Assembly (NCBI GenBank): GCA_029721515.1 | Contig: CM056565.1 | Span: 2,504,242 to 2,568,241, forward strand | Direction: 5' to 3' | Length of the DNA stretch: 64,000 bases | From: Synanceia verrucosa | Lineage: Eukaryota; Chordata; Actinopteri; Perciformes; Synanceiidae | The notes under the pieces: generated by a model | What the model saw: only the letters and a program-made list of their open reading frames with translations | The model's database searches: none | What the model was told of the DNA's origin: nothing | In this document: positions 13,260 to 24,730 of the stretch, piece after piece | How the letters are laid out: every line of letters starts with the position of its first letter | Position numbering within the stretch: position 1 is the first letter of the stretch | Position numbers and translations under genes: made by a program

Positions 13260-13596
13260 ATTTTATGCCAGAGGACAAGGAGCGATTAGCATGGTTGCGG
13301 TGATTTTGGGGGTAGTGGGGGTGCCGTTACCGTACACGGCTTTGTGGTGTTTCTTTAAGGTTCGTAGTGTTACCTTGTGAGGTAGCAAAAGTAGTACGGC
13401 AGGTTCTGCACAATACCTGACGTTGTGCAGCATCTTGGTTTTTATAGCCAAAATAATTCCACACAGCTGACGTGGTGCCCCTCTTTGCTAACAAACTTTC
13501 AGCTGTGTCAGTTTCTGTCAGACTCAGGTCATTGTGTAACAGGTTAAAGTGCAACGTTAACTTCTCTCTCCCTCCCTCCTGTTTTGATCGGCTCAC
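13260..13596 (-). pseudogene. Decayed BED zinc-finger of a hAT transposase
   Basis: The minus strand reads ...SAVWNYFGYKNQ... then VLCRTCR and GNTTNL, which is the BED-finger layout: aromatic residues, the Cys pair, then the segment before the His pair. After GNTTNL the frame breaks, and the following LKKHHKAVYG is in a neighbouring frame. BED fingers are the N-terminal DNA-binding domain of ZBED-like hAT transposases. No catalytic domain follows, so this is a relic, not a domesticated ZBED gene. Confidence 0.7.
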
Positions 13597-14419
13597 TCAC
13601 AAGTCACGTTATCAGATTACATCACCAGTCAAATCACAGCCTTTGCGGTTAGAAAATCATGTTTCATCATATCACGATATTATCGCAAATGCAATTAATC
13701 GTTCAGCTCTACTGACAAAGCATAGACAAATTACACTCTCTGTCCCTATTATTCCATATCCTCCTACGATAGCGGACCAGACTGCCTGCCAGTCAGTCCA
13801 GACTGGGTTCTGATCCAGCTTGACTTCAACATTCGCTGCAGACTCCATTTCACTCAGATAATATAATATCAGAGGACATCCTGAGTGTTATCCACAATGA
13901 CCTTTAAATCAGCTGTGTTTAGCACAAACAAAACAGAGTTTTTTGCAGGGTAGTGGGGTTACCAAACAGCAGAACAAGAGAAGCTCAACAGTGAAGCACC
14001 AGGGATATAACAGCAAAAGCCTGAAATTGCCAGTAACATACAGTACATAATGCTGGCAGGCCACCCTTCACTAGCCAGCTGAGCCAATTTGCAATCCCTG
14101 TAGTCCCTGGGAAATCTGGATGTATTGCATTTCTCTGGCACAAATGATGTTATAGAGGTGGCACTCACCTCCCCTGCTGTGTGCTGTGCTAACCAGCTCC
14201 CATTGCCCTTTTTGACCACAACCAAAACTGAAGGAGATGGCACCATTTTAAATAAAATGTGTTTGTGTTGTTTTAAGGGATGTGGCTTAATCTGTGGGAT
14301 TGATGAAATAGCACTAATTCTAATTTTATCTCAATGTGATCTGAGCTCTGATTCTCCAGCTAATCAGCTGCTAAACTACAGCCTAGTGGGCGCATAATTG
14401 TAATTATGTCAAGTTGTAC

Positions 14420-15075
14420 ATGAATGTCAGAATTTCCAAGCTCCAAGACAGAATTTAATTCAGAACCCCTGTGAATCTCACCAACCAGACATAGAATTCA
14501 TGCTACTGACGTAACAGTACCTACATGTTTTGTTGTACATCTGTAAGACTGGAAGAGAATAGAATAGAATGGAATCTTTATTGTCATTGTACATAGTACA
14601 ACAAAATTAAAAAGTGCAAACTTCGCAACATGTTTACATTCTGTTTGTCTATCTCCTCTTTGCCTTCAGGATTTTCACCGCTTCTGGGTAAAAGCTGCTC
14701 TTTAGTTTCCTTGCTTTTATGCTTCTGTACCGTCTGCCTGACAGCAGCAGCTCAAACAGAGCCAGGATGTGGCCAGGATGGGAGGAGTGTCTGGTTATGT
14801 CCTGAGCCCTTTTGAGGCACCGGGAGCCGTGCAGGTCCTCCAGTGTGGGGAGAGTACAGCCAATGATTTTTTGGTCTGCTGTGCTGCTGCTGAACCAGAG
14901 CTGGACGAGCTAAACTTTGAGGTTACGTTGATCTGAGCTCCAAGTTCTTACTTCCAGTGAACACACCATAAGGCAAACTCTCACTCCCCAGGGTCCTAAA
15001 GCGTAACGGGTAGCGTCCTGAGCCTGTTGGTCATCATGATCAGACCATTGTCTAGTATGTTTACCATGATAACTT
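14420..15075 (+). repeat. DNA repeat (copy 1), split by a LINE
   Basis: Segments 14420-14555 and 14899-15075 align with continuous sequence at about 23860-24135. Shared landmarks are CTCACCAACCAGACATAGAA, the CATCTGTAAGACTGGAAGAG block and CACACCATAAGGCAAACTCT. The intervening 14556-14898 is a LINE 3' end. The 24-kb copy shows the join without insertion. The repeat's own ends are not clear. It may be a fragment carried within hAT elements. Confidence 0.7.
14556..14898 (-). mobile_element. 5'-truncated L2-like LINE 3' end
   Basis: On the minus strand it encodes a decayed reverse-transcriptase C-terminus (LLSGRRYRSIKAR then SFYPEAVKIL), a pattern shared by L2-like fish LINEs. A short 3' UTR follows with AATAAAG and a short ATTCT-type tandem tail. 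It inserted into the DNA repeat at 14420-15075, antisense to the IgLON gene. Only the last roughly 340 bp are present. Confidence 0.7.
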
Positions 15076-15783
15076 TATGTACACTCACACGTTTTTGGTG
15101 CACGTTTAATATTTAAAATTCAGATTATCAACTTATCTGCATCAAGACACAGTTGTTCTAGAGAGAATTTGTAATGTATCAAACAATCTATTGTTGTCCC
15201 CACCTCTCCTGTACAACCAGTGTGGGGAAGATGATTCAGAGCTACATGAGGGAAGTGTTTCTGCCCGACAAAGACCACATGGTCACTGCAGAAGCACATT
15301 AAAAATTAGATAAATTAGACTGTAAATCTCCATTCATAATAAATTGTCAACTATAAATGTATAGCGCTGCGCTTGACATAAAACGGCCTATAACTGGACT
15401 CATTGAGATGCACATTAATTTCCCAAGGCTCTGCCCACTCAAATGGATTTAAAAAGAGACATTGTGCCTCCTGAGACTGCGATTAATGAATGTCACCACA
15501 GTCACTGCAATGAGCCGCCAACCTCCTGAGACGCTTATCTACCTGCACACACCATGCTGGTCCTACCACCGCATCATGTTAACATTTATTCTTTTCTTTC
15601 CTAGTTGCCTGATGAATGTATTCAGGATTCAGGTTAAATGTTTGAGGAAAGAGGCTCTGTTCCAAACAGGGAGAAGCTTTTCTCTTCTTTGATGTTTAGT
15701 TTGCATGTAGAAACGTTCGCTTGGCACATGCATGAATTTCTGCTCTTATTCGGTGTGGCTTTAAGCATTAAAGCACTGGTGCA

Positions 15784-16695
15784 TTAAAATGACACTATGT
15801 AATTTTTTCTCCCATCTAGTGGTTAAATTTGATATTACATTTGCTCTCTAGCGCCAGGCGTTTTTTTTACTGCACATTGCATCATGGTTGGAACTACGGT
15901 AGGCGGAATGGGTCGAAAATCGAGATTCACAAGTCTGTTGACAACAACACCAATTCATTGAGATTTTGTTCAGGTGATGAGGTTTGTTATTTCAAACTGT
16001 ACAGAATCATTTGTGTGAGCAGGTAGTAGGCCTTAGCTTACTGAAACATATGCTAACATTACCATCCACCAACGAGGTTTATGCTTTACATGATCTACTG
16101 TTATGAATTACACAACCAAGCAATGAGACATTTTAAATTACACAGTAACATTGACTTACCTGTCGAGAAGAAGTTCAGCGTTCCTTTGGAAATCTTTCTC
16201 AGTCAGAAGCGCTTTCCACCTGGGAAAGGCGACCCCAATGTTTACCCTTGTTTTGTTAATTTGCTGGTCCCCTTGTCTTTTTAATTCTCTTTTACGCTTT
16301 TTTGGTGATGAGGATTCCTTCTCCTTCAGTGCGGCATAACTGTGGTCTTGCATTACGACCAAAAGTGCAGTGCAGGTTTTAGTTTAGTGCCTGGTACGTA
16401 ATATGAATCGCGAAAACGTGTATTTCCCTATTGGTACTAGCAGGTGGTGCTTTATGTCCCTCTCGGCAGTTTTATATAGTATAGTTTTTTATATAGTTTT
16501 TTATAGACCAGAAAGACATTGAAGCTTCCATATGAGCGATCCGCTCTATGTAAAGACAGATAACTGATTCTTCACCCAGGAGGATAAGACAGATTGTTGG
16601 CATAGGTTATTTTACACCAATGAGGATCTATTTATGAATGAAGACGTTGATTTGAGGTAATAAAATACCTAAAAAATTACATAGTGTCCCTTTAA
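15784..16695. mobile_element. TTAA-flanked non-autonomous DNA element
   Basis: Left boundary TTAA (15784-15787) then AATGACACTATGTAATTTTT; right boundary AAAAATTACATAGTGTCCCT then TTAA (16692-16695). The termini are inverted repeats of about 20 bases. The 912-bp body has no intact reading frame. A TTAA target indicates piggyBac- or Kolobok-type mobility; which one is not decided here. Confidence 0.75.
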
Positions 16696-17284
16696 TGTTG
16701 TGAATGGAACTGTCATTGCTCAAAGCTTTGCTGTCAGCGATGAGGATTATTCTATGCGGTCCATGTTTAGAGTTAAAGCTGCTCTCAAGGAGACATTCAT
16801 TTTAGTCCTTATGCCATGGTCCGAGATTGAAACGCTCATAATTTGATTTAACAGAGGGATGCTAACGATTCTCTCTCTAATTCTATTTTCTTTCACCTTG
16901 CATCGTCTAGCCAGGCTGCCATCCGTCAGTCACACATTTTCACTTATTGTCTTCACGTTACTGTCCCAGAAAGGTCTTTTCACCGTCAATATAAAAAGGC
17001 TCTGACAGCAAGAATGCCAGAAGAATAGGACAACTATATAATTTAGTTATAAAGCCCTTCCTAATAGAGTTGTAATGTTGCTAAAAGCATTTTTCTTATT
17101 TGATAAAGTGCTACTAGATGGATCTTTTGCTTTTTCTCTTTGTGTATCTCACTTAGCAAGTGGCAGACAGTGAATGAAGTCAGTCTGGGTTGCTGTGAAA
17201 TGAGCACAAGCCTGCACAATTCATCAATCACAAATTCCTTCCCTGTGTTATTTTCATAGAGTGTATATAAATATGGATGACCTG

Positions 17285-17400
17285 ACAGCTCCCAAGAGTG
17301 AAACTGAAATATCTGCATCACCCCCTGCTGGCTGGCTGCAGTACAGGTCATGAACCCCACACCCTCCATGTTGGCAGATGGGATATGAGCCAAACTAAAA
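17285..17400. repeat. MITE fragment with CCCCCTGCTGGCTGG motif
   Basis: CACCCCCTGCTGGCTGGCTG then GTACAGGTCATGAACCCC and CTCCATGTTGGCAGATGGGA form a block I know from many fish introns. The CCCCCTGCTGGCTGG core is also at the right end of the outer element of the 22-kb nest. Only part is present. The 127-codon minus-strand frame over it (17061-17444) has no recognised domain. Confidence 0.45.
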
Positions 17401-18199
17401 AGCCTAAGTGCTGATACACTTCTTCCAAAGAATGTTTCTGTCATTTTAGGTGCTTATTTTTTTCAGATAAATTTGATTTTAATTAGTTGTCTGACACTAT
17501 GAAAGGGGGTGACTGACAGCTGCTCTGAGTGAAGTAATCCCAGTCACAGAGGCTCTTTGTACGATTGAGATGGCCAGTCTGCTGCATCACACTGCACAGC
17601 GTTGTGTGTGCTCAAGGACCTTTTGTGGCTGCAGTGACACACTTTCTCAAATCACCTTTTATTTTCTGTTCGATGCTGCCATTGAATGACTGCTGACTGA
17701 CTCTGAACTGGCCCCCTGCTGGTACGGGCCACAACCACAGGTGATCACACAGATCATTGAGCGCATTGTTGTTCTGTATCCCTGTGGAGACAGACATGTT
17801 AGAAATGTTAGCTCACTTATATTGTATAGGACGGTGAGTTTGGCGATCAATAGATCTGTTTTAACATGCAGAATGTACTGACTGCCAATAAACTTGTTTC
17901 TGATTCTGAACTGTTGGCCACATGGGGGCAGCAGAAAAGATATAAAAACAAGTTTTTATAATATAATACTAATCATTGTATGAGGATATACTGACCAGCT
18001 GGTATTTATGTTATAAGTTATTCGTCATGTTATACTTAACATACTTAAATCTGTCCATACATGCATTTATTTACTGGTGGGTGAAAGTCTGACATCTATA
18101 CAGTAATACATATATAGAACCATTTTTTCATTCTTCATAGCTCAAAAAGAAGTTGCATTTTGATATTATCTTTCTTATTCGCAGAAATGGAGCATAATA

Positions 18200-18445
18200 T
18201 TAATTGAGTGCCAGCCCTTTTATAAAACAGAAGTGCCTTTTGCCAGCGTTTTTTGCTCTCTAATCTCGATCGTCTACACTTCCTGCTTTGATCTCTGTGG
18301 TGTATACCGTCTTTGTATGTCCCAACCACAAATCCCAGAAGCCCCAAAACTACTCACAGGCTGTGTGAGAGCGCCCTCTTGTGCCTGCTGCCAAAACAAC
18401 CCACTTTGACGTGTTTATACATCAATGGCACTCAAAGTCAATTAA
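18200..18445. mobile_element. TTAA-flanked MITE, family A copy 3 (internally deleted)
   Basis: TTAA at 18200-18203 followed by TTGAGTGCCAGCCCTTTTAT; ends TGGCACTCAAAGTCAA with TTAA at 18442-18445. At 246 bp it is shorter than its relatives and lacks the CACAGAATATTTTGTACTAT block. It keeps both ends and the AATCTCGATCGTCTACACTT segment. Non-coding. Confidence 0.7.
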
Positions 18446-19503
18446 GTTAGCTAACAAAGAGTTAATAAGATGTTTTCTTTACATTCAATACCGTAAGGTT
18501 TCTACAGAGCAGATCCTCTTCATCTTTCACTTCATGGAGCCAGCCATCATGCTCTTACTGTAGCCCAGAGTGAACAAAACAAACACTGGCTCCAGATGGG
18601 GCCCTTAGAGTTTTCACGTTTTTGCATCATCTGAAAGGCAGCAGGCTCACAATTGTTTGCTCATGTCATGTGCTGCGATCACACATTTCATCCTCAAATC
18701 TGAACAGACCAAGAATGTCTAGTGTTGTATTTCATGGCAGTGACTTGTGCAGATGCTCTGGGAAAGAGCTTGGCCTACATCTGTAGGCTCTCTGTATTGT
18801 TGATGAGAATAGTCTCATATCTCTCGTGGATTACAGAATGAGGACTTGCTGAACTGTGGAACAGTGGCACTTCATCGGTAGTAATTTCTGGAAGATATCT
18901 TGTCTTTTTTCTCCCTCTCAGTCTCCCCTCTCATACTTGTCTTGCTTTGAAGTGATTTAATTCCACCTTGAATGCTGTCCAGGAAATTACAAAGCTTCTG
19001 TAATGAAGTGTGGCTGATTGGACAAGTGCCCTTGTGTGACCATTCAATTTTTGCCTATCCAAGAAGTTTGAAATGAGTACTGGGAAGGTTGGCTGGTGAA
19101 GATTGATTTTTATAACCTAAACACCCAGCAATTTGAAGCTTTCTTCTACCCATTCTGGAAAGCTGATAATCTGCTGATAGGGCTGTTGCCCAAATAACTA
19201 GGATGTTCAGTCATTTCAAACAGCAACTGAACCACAAATTGTTCCAAGATAGTTTGTTTTGTCATCTTCACGTTACAGTCACAGTAACGCACACAGTAAA
19301 TGGCTGCACTGCTAGCTAGCTGGCTTGGCATGTAGGTGTGATTTACTGAGAGCCAAGAGCCAGTGTTAGCAGCAGCTAGCTGGCTAATTTAAAATTACCT
19401 CTTTTTAAACTTGTCACTCAGAAACACAGCACTCTTCTCTGTCTTTGGTCATTGTAGCCAACATGAGCTAGCTAGCTTAAGGATGCTGGAGTGCTAGTGG
19501 CAT

Positions 19504-19512
19504 GTGATATAC

Positions 19513-19566
<54 letters not shown>
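19504..19566. repeat. (TA)n microsatellite
   Basis: About 50 bases of uninterrupted AT repeat preceded by ATACATATAAAT. It begins directly after the last recognisable codons of the antisense LINE fragment (…KILRR), so it has replaced or expanded within that element's 3' region. Confidence 0.9.
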
Positions 19567-19568
<2 letters not shown>

Positions 19569-20770
19569 TGCGCAGTATCTTAGCTGTTCTTTGGACTGCG
19601 CTCTTCTGGACTGAGGCTGCTAGGGTGGCCATTTCCACAACAACAAAAAGGAGGACACTTTGTGACATTTAGTAAGCAAAAAAAAATTGCAATATACCAA
19701 TCTGGTGTACTAGATGAGTCACTGCAGATCACTCTTTAATTCCACAGTCTACACTCCTGTATGACTGGTGATGTTTGACTGCATGATAAACTTTACAAAG
19801 TTCTGCAGCGGATACCTTGTCTTATCTTCAGGCGATGTTTCTTCCCGAAAAAACAACCGGAGGGAGGAGGTGCCTGCGGCCCGTCTGTTTCTCTGTGCTA
19901 GCATGCCTTTCAATGGCCGTCTTTCGTTGTGTGCTAACGTCCACATCACAGCGACAAAGTGTACAATACTCATGCAAATCGTCTTTGCTACTTTTGTTGA
20001 CAAATGACTGCTCTTTTGAGCATTGCATGTTAACATTCTGTTAATGAGATGAGACGCCGGCACAGCTAGCACATGAGAAAAGGGGCAGCTTGTTTACATT
20101 TTCAACCAATGAGAAATCAGAGAATTGAGTGACACCGCTTTTAGCCAATCATTTTTATAACCAGTCTTACACCGTCGGACGATATGCAGCGTTGCGTTCA
20201 AGTACAACTCCAAAAAGGAGCAAAGGAACAAATAAGGGTCCAGCTTGAGGCTGTGCAGGACGCCGGACAAGGCATTTGAATTCCAGACTGTCCGGTCTAA
20301 ATCTGGATGTATGGCCACCCTAGAGGCTTCACATGTTGTTCCTGGAATCTGCTGGAGCCCTTCTCACTCTGGAGCCTGAGTGCCCGTACCACCACAGGGA
20401 CCACGTTGGTCTTCACCTTCCACATCTGTTCCAGCTGTTCTTTCAACCCTTGGTACTTATCAACCTTTTTGTGCTCCTTCTTCCTGATGTTGGCATCAGC
20501 TGGTACCACCACATCTATCACCACTGCCCTCTGCTGCTCTTTGTCCACCACCACTATGTCCGGTTGGTTAGCCAGGAGCTGTTTGTCAGTCTGGATGCTG
20601 AAGTCCCACAGGACCTTAGCCCTGTTGTTCTCAAACACCTTTGGTGGTATGTCCCATTTGGATTTGGGTACTTCTAGTCCATACTGGGTACAGATGTTTC
20701 TGTACACCTGTACAGGTGAATTCAGTTTAAATTCCTCACTCCTGAATGCTGGAATCAAGCAAAACTATTC
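19566..20770 (-). pseudogene. Non-LTR retrotransposon C-terminus (restriction-like endonuclease type), interrupted
   Basis: The minus strand from about 20760 reads a retroelement C-terminus: PAFRSEEFKL, CTQYGLEVPKSKW, then LLANQPDIVVVDK with VVIDVVVPADANIRKKEH. The P-D...I-D-V spacing suggests a PD-(D/E)XK endonuclease as found at the C-terminus of R2/R4 (Rex6-like) LINEs; the clade is inferred. After VVPVVVRAL the frame shifts, and LQQIPGTT is read in another frame. The sequence is then broken by a 702-bp hAT (19621-20322) and resumes as ASVQKSAVQRTAKILRR up to the (TA)n run. Upstream RT sequence is absent. It is a dead fragment, antisense to the IgLON gene. The long plus-strand frame at 20307-21020 is its shadow. 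Confidence 0.75.
19621..20322. mobile_element. hAT element inserted in a LINE
   Basis: Ends TAGGGTGGCCAT and ATGGCCACCCTA are exact inverted repeats. The flanks are GAGGCTGC (19613-19620) and GAGGCTTC (20323-20330), an 8-bp duplication with one mismatch. The two halves of the LINE coding segment join across it. The 702-bp body has only short frames, so it is non-autonomous. Confidence 0.8.
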
Positions 20771-20793
20771 ATTTCATCATGCATGCAGCTTCT

Positions 20794-20795
<2 letters not shown>

Positions 20796-20825
<30 letters not shown>
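20796..20825. repeat. (CT)n microsatellite
   Basis: About 30 bases of CT repeat just upstream, in minus-strand sense, of the LINE endonuclease fragment. Confidence 0.9.
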
Positions 20826-20828
<3 letters not shown>

Positions 20829-22674
20829 CTCTGCATCAAAAAAGAAAGTGTAGATTATCTTCAAGATTATTTTCTGACTTGGTGGTCGTCACCCATGTTT
20901 CCGTGTTTTCAGTTTCTAGTCATTCATTTTCCAGGTAGGGGAAGACATGTTCAGTGGATACATGAAGTGCATCCACATACAGGTCTAACAGCCTGTACAA
21001 TGGCAGTGTACTCAACATGAGTGTCCACACTAACATAAACATAATGAGTGTTTTAAACTTCAGGCAGCTCTTTTAAAATGGTGCTTTCTGTGTAAGTCAT
21101 ACCGCCCATCGCATCCTCATATTATGTAGCTCTTTCATTGGTAGAAGGCTCAACAGGGCTTAAATAGTGTTTTTCACTTGAAACAGAATGGAAAGTTTTC
21201 TTAAAACATCCTCTGGGTTGTGTCTGATCTGAACAGCCCTCATTATACAGCTTCAATAGTTTCCTTTGACAGTCAATCAGTGTTATTCCTTTCATCAAGA
21301 ATTCCAAGCTTTGAGAGTTCTTCACAAAGTTCATGAATTTCTGACACTTTACCATACTTTTTGAAACTCTTCTCTGTTAGACAATGTTGTGGAAGCAGGC
21401 AGAGGCATATTCTGCATTCTCAAATTTAAAATGGGCTAAACATACATTTTCCGGATGTTGATGCACATATTTTTAGTTGATTTACATATGTCTGTGTGTA
21501 GGTGAAATGATTGTGAGATTCTGTTTGTTGCAGGTCTTCATCCTGGAAGAAAAGAGCCCATTGGAGAAAAAAAGCCCAAAATCTTAACACAATGTGGAAT
21601 GTGTTACATTATACATCTACAAGTTGCAAATAAGACCATGTATGCTAAATTTAATCCAGCAAAAATTCATCCAATTTAGCTGCTGCAGCCTGCCCACTGA
21701 TGAAGCTCAGTTAACACAAGAGCTCATCAAAATGTTGTGCTGTTTCTAACCTGTTCTTCAGTAACAAACTGAGCATATCAGCTAGTCAGTGCACAGTGGT
21801 GTTGATAACATGAACTTTTGTTCAATCTTACACCAACAGTAAATCAATCAACATTAACATACCAGTAGTTTATTTTGTTAATATTACGCATAATAACTAG
21901 TGAGGGAAAGTGTCTGAGGAAATACCAAAGAATCATTATCATAGTAGTGAGCTGAAATCAAACTGGAATCTTCTCAATAATTGTATAGCTCTTGCAACAT
22001 TATGTCTATTGGCATGTAACATGTAGTTATAACCATAGACTGTATATCACCCGATGGTTTGTGAACAACAGCAATGAAGCCCATACGGAAGTAACTAAAC
22101 TTACATTCTCTCCACCAGCCAGCAGGGGGCGATACTGGTGGTTTTGAAAAGAAGGCTGTTTGTATTGAAGTCTGTGGTCTATGACCATATTCTCTCCTGC
22201 AGACTGTCAGTGCTGCTCCTCTTCAGGCTGTAATGACAACAGAGACCTGTCAATCAATCAGTGTTATTTCACCATGTATTTGACCATAATTCAGTAAATG
22301 GACATCCTGATGTATTTAAATGTTATTTAAACTAACCGTTCGGACCAAAACCTCCCTTTTTTAGTGTTTACAGAGGTAATACACCAGAAGAGAAAAGGGT
22401 CATTTTACCATAGATTTCAATAGAAACAGACTTCATTTTGAAACCACCGGTATCACCCCACAGGGCGGCATGGTGGTGTAGTGGTTAGCACTGTTGCCTC
22501 ACAGCAAGAAGGTACCAGATTCGATTCACGGCTCGGGGCTTTTCTGTGTGGACTTTGCATGTTTTCCCCATGTCTCCTACGTCTCCAGGTACTCCGGCTT
22601 CCATCCAAAAACATGCATGAGAATTAGGTTAATTGGCTAATTTAAATTGACTGTAGATGTGAGTGTGAGTGGTT

Positions 22675-24730
22675 TAGGGCTGCACCAAAGAATTGATAAA
22701 AATCGATTATTAAAAGTGTTGGCAACGAATTTCATTATCGATTCGTTGTGTCGCGTGATTAATATGTTAGTCAGCGGCACATCACAGAGCTTACTGAGTT
22801 GAGCGTATGGATACATACTGCTGTAAAACACCACAGAAGAAGAGCCGAGTGTTACTTTTATGGAGCGGAGCCTGTGTTTAACCTTACAATACAAGCCTCT
22901 GTTGTTTATAACGTAATTTTAACATGTAGCTACTTTATTAGCTCTGTTGCTGCATGGACGATAACGTCTCTCTCTGGTTATGGTTTACATACGTCATGTA
23001 AAGCACATCTCAACGTTGGAATGACAATGACTTGTTTACTGGTTAAGGAGAAAACAGTATGAAGGATGCCGTGTTGCGTGTGAATGATTCCTGCAGTAAG
23101 TTATTAGCGCTTAAAACACATCTTTATCACCAGCCAAACTAAGCACAGCGCAAACATAGCCGGACTTCCGGTCGCTCTCAAAGTAAGCCTTCGTAGGGGA
23201 TATAGCACTGATTACACCACAGAGGAGATTAGGGGTGTTAAAAAATATATTAAATATGATATATTAAATATTAAAAAACATGGCAATATATTGCGATACT
23301 TTGTCTTCCAATATCGGATTGATTTTTAATTTCTTAATATCTATATTTTCCAACCCCAATATAATCATATTTTGGGCCAATTTTAAATCCAGAACGTCTT
23401 CCACTCCTCCGCAAGATGTCGCTGTACCGCTACCGCACTGCATGGTTTTTGGCAGTGAAGAAGTCAAAAGTAAATAAGCGGAAGAGAGCAGAAAGCAGAG
23501 AGCAGTGACCGGCGTCGGCAGCAAAACAAAGCTGACTTTTGGAGGCACTTTGGCTTTCAAACAAAAGAAGGAACTAATGAGCAAAGAGTACAGAGTTTGC
23601 AAATGATACACTGAGATAATAGCACAGCAGCCACTGCTGAACGGATTCTCCTCTCGCTCCCTCTCACAGCAAACACCGGCACAGACACATCAGCACACTC
23701 AGAGAGCGGAGCAGAAAAGTTAAAAGCAGTTTATCCATCACCCAACTTTCCCAGCATAAGGCGACAAACATCATCTTTAAAACAGGATTTACTGCAGCAG
23801 TATGGAGAGCCCGGCGTCTGCATGACTCGGCTCATGGTGCGTTCAAATGTACACGAATGTCAGAATTTAAATCATAATGAAGATGGAAAGTCGGCTTTAT
23901 CTCACCAACCAGACATAGAATTCCTGCTGTCTGCTACTTACGTAAACAGTAGCTACATGTGTTGAACGTCTGTAAGGCTGGAAGAGCTGGGAGCACTAAA
24001 CTTTGAGCTTATGTTGATTAGAGCTCCAAGTTCCAACTTACAGTGAACACACCATAAGGCAAACTCTCACCCTAGTGTCCTAAAGAGGAACTGGTAGCAG
24101 CCTGTGACTGTTGAATATCATCAGACTACCATGATAAAGCCTACCCACACGGAAAAAAAACGAAAAAAACATGTAAAAAATTACAGTACATCAAAAAAAT
24201 GTATTGAAATTTATGAATAGTATATAATAATACAATAATATAATAATATAATAGTATATAATAATAATTTACTCATGAAAGTGGCCACTTCTGCATTCTT
24301 TTCATACAAGATAATAAAAAGAAGTATAAGGATATTGTATGTATCATTACTGTCATATGCCATTCTGATAAATACCCAAATCAAACAAGTTTCATTTTGT
24401 TTAAATTTACCAATTATAATTTACTAATGATCTTCCAAATTCACTGTTGTATGCTTTACATACAACAGAGAATGATACATACAATATCCTCATACTTCTT
24501 TTTATTATCTTGTATGAAAAGAATGCAAAAGCAGCCACTTTCAAGAGTAAATCATACTATTCATGAATTTCAGTACATTTTTTAATATATTTTTTTCTGT
24601 TTCTTTTCCGTATGGGCAAATTGCACAAAATATGTTATTGAGTTTAAATAATCAAAAATTAACAACAAATACTGATGATGAACATGATGACCTTAATCGA
24701 TTATTAAAATAATCGTTAGTTGCAGCCCTA
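22675..24730. mobile_element. hAT element inside the SINE
   Basis: Begins TAGGGCTGCACC and ends GTTGCAGCCCTA, with AATCGATTATTAA-type sequence next to both ends. Flanks GAGTGGTT (22667-22674) and GAATGGTT (24731-24738) are an 8-bp duplication with one mismatch, and lie within SINE sequence that other copies show as continuous. The 2056-bp body includes a decayed hAT-like 5' region (about 23225-23800, starting AGGGGTGTTAAAAAATATAT), the DNA repeat shared with 14.4-15.1 kb (about 23860-24135) and a foldback (24145-24616). No intact transposase. Confidence 0.8.
24145..24616. mobile_element. Foldback MITE, innermost layer of the nest
   Basis: The ends CCCACACGGAAAA and TTTTCCGTATGGG are inverted. 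Long arms continue inward: CATTCTTTTCATACAAGATA on the left pairs with TATCTTGTATGAAAAGAATG on the right, as do the AGTATAAGGATATTGTATG and CATACAATATCCTCATACT segments. Arms are near 190 bases with a loop of about 95 bases. No target duplication is obvious. No coding capacity. Confidence 0.75.

Larger units (their letters stand above)
12105..13711 (-). mobile_element. Internally deleted hAT transposon with BED-finger remnant
   Basis: Left end TAGGAATGAACGATTTTGG and right end TTAATCGTTCAGCTCTA are inverted. The flanks CTGACATG (12097-12104) and CTGACAAA (13712-13719) fit an 8-bp target duplication with two changes. A decayed BED zinc-finger segment on the minus strand lies near the right end, so the element's 5' side is to the right. 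The middle and the catalytic part of the transposase are missing. Its ends resemble those of the element cut by the right edge (63027-64000), so both probably belong to one ZBED-like hAT group. Confidence 0.75.

Noticed and set aside
13260..13596. Possible domesticated ZBED gene
   Set aside because: The BED finger is frameshifted and lies inside a terminal-repeat-bounded, internally deleted hAT.
17061..17444. 127-codon minus-strand frame
   Set aside because: It overlaps a MITE fragment and shows no family motif.
20307..21020. Longest plus-strand open frame (237 codons)
   Set aside because: It is antisense to the LINE endonuclease fragment, continues through a CT microsatellite, and has no domain of its own.
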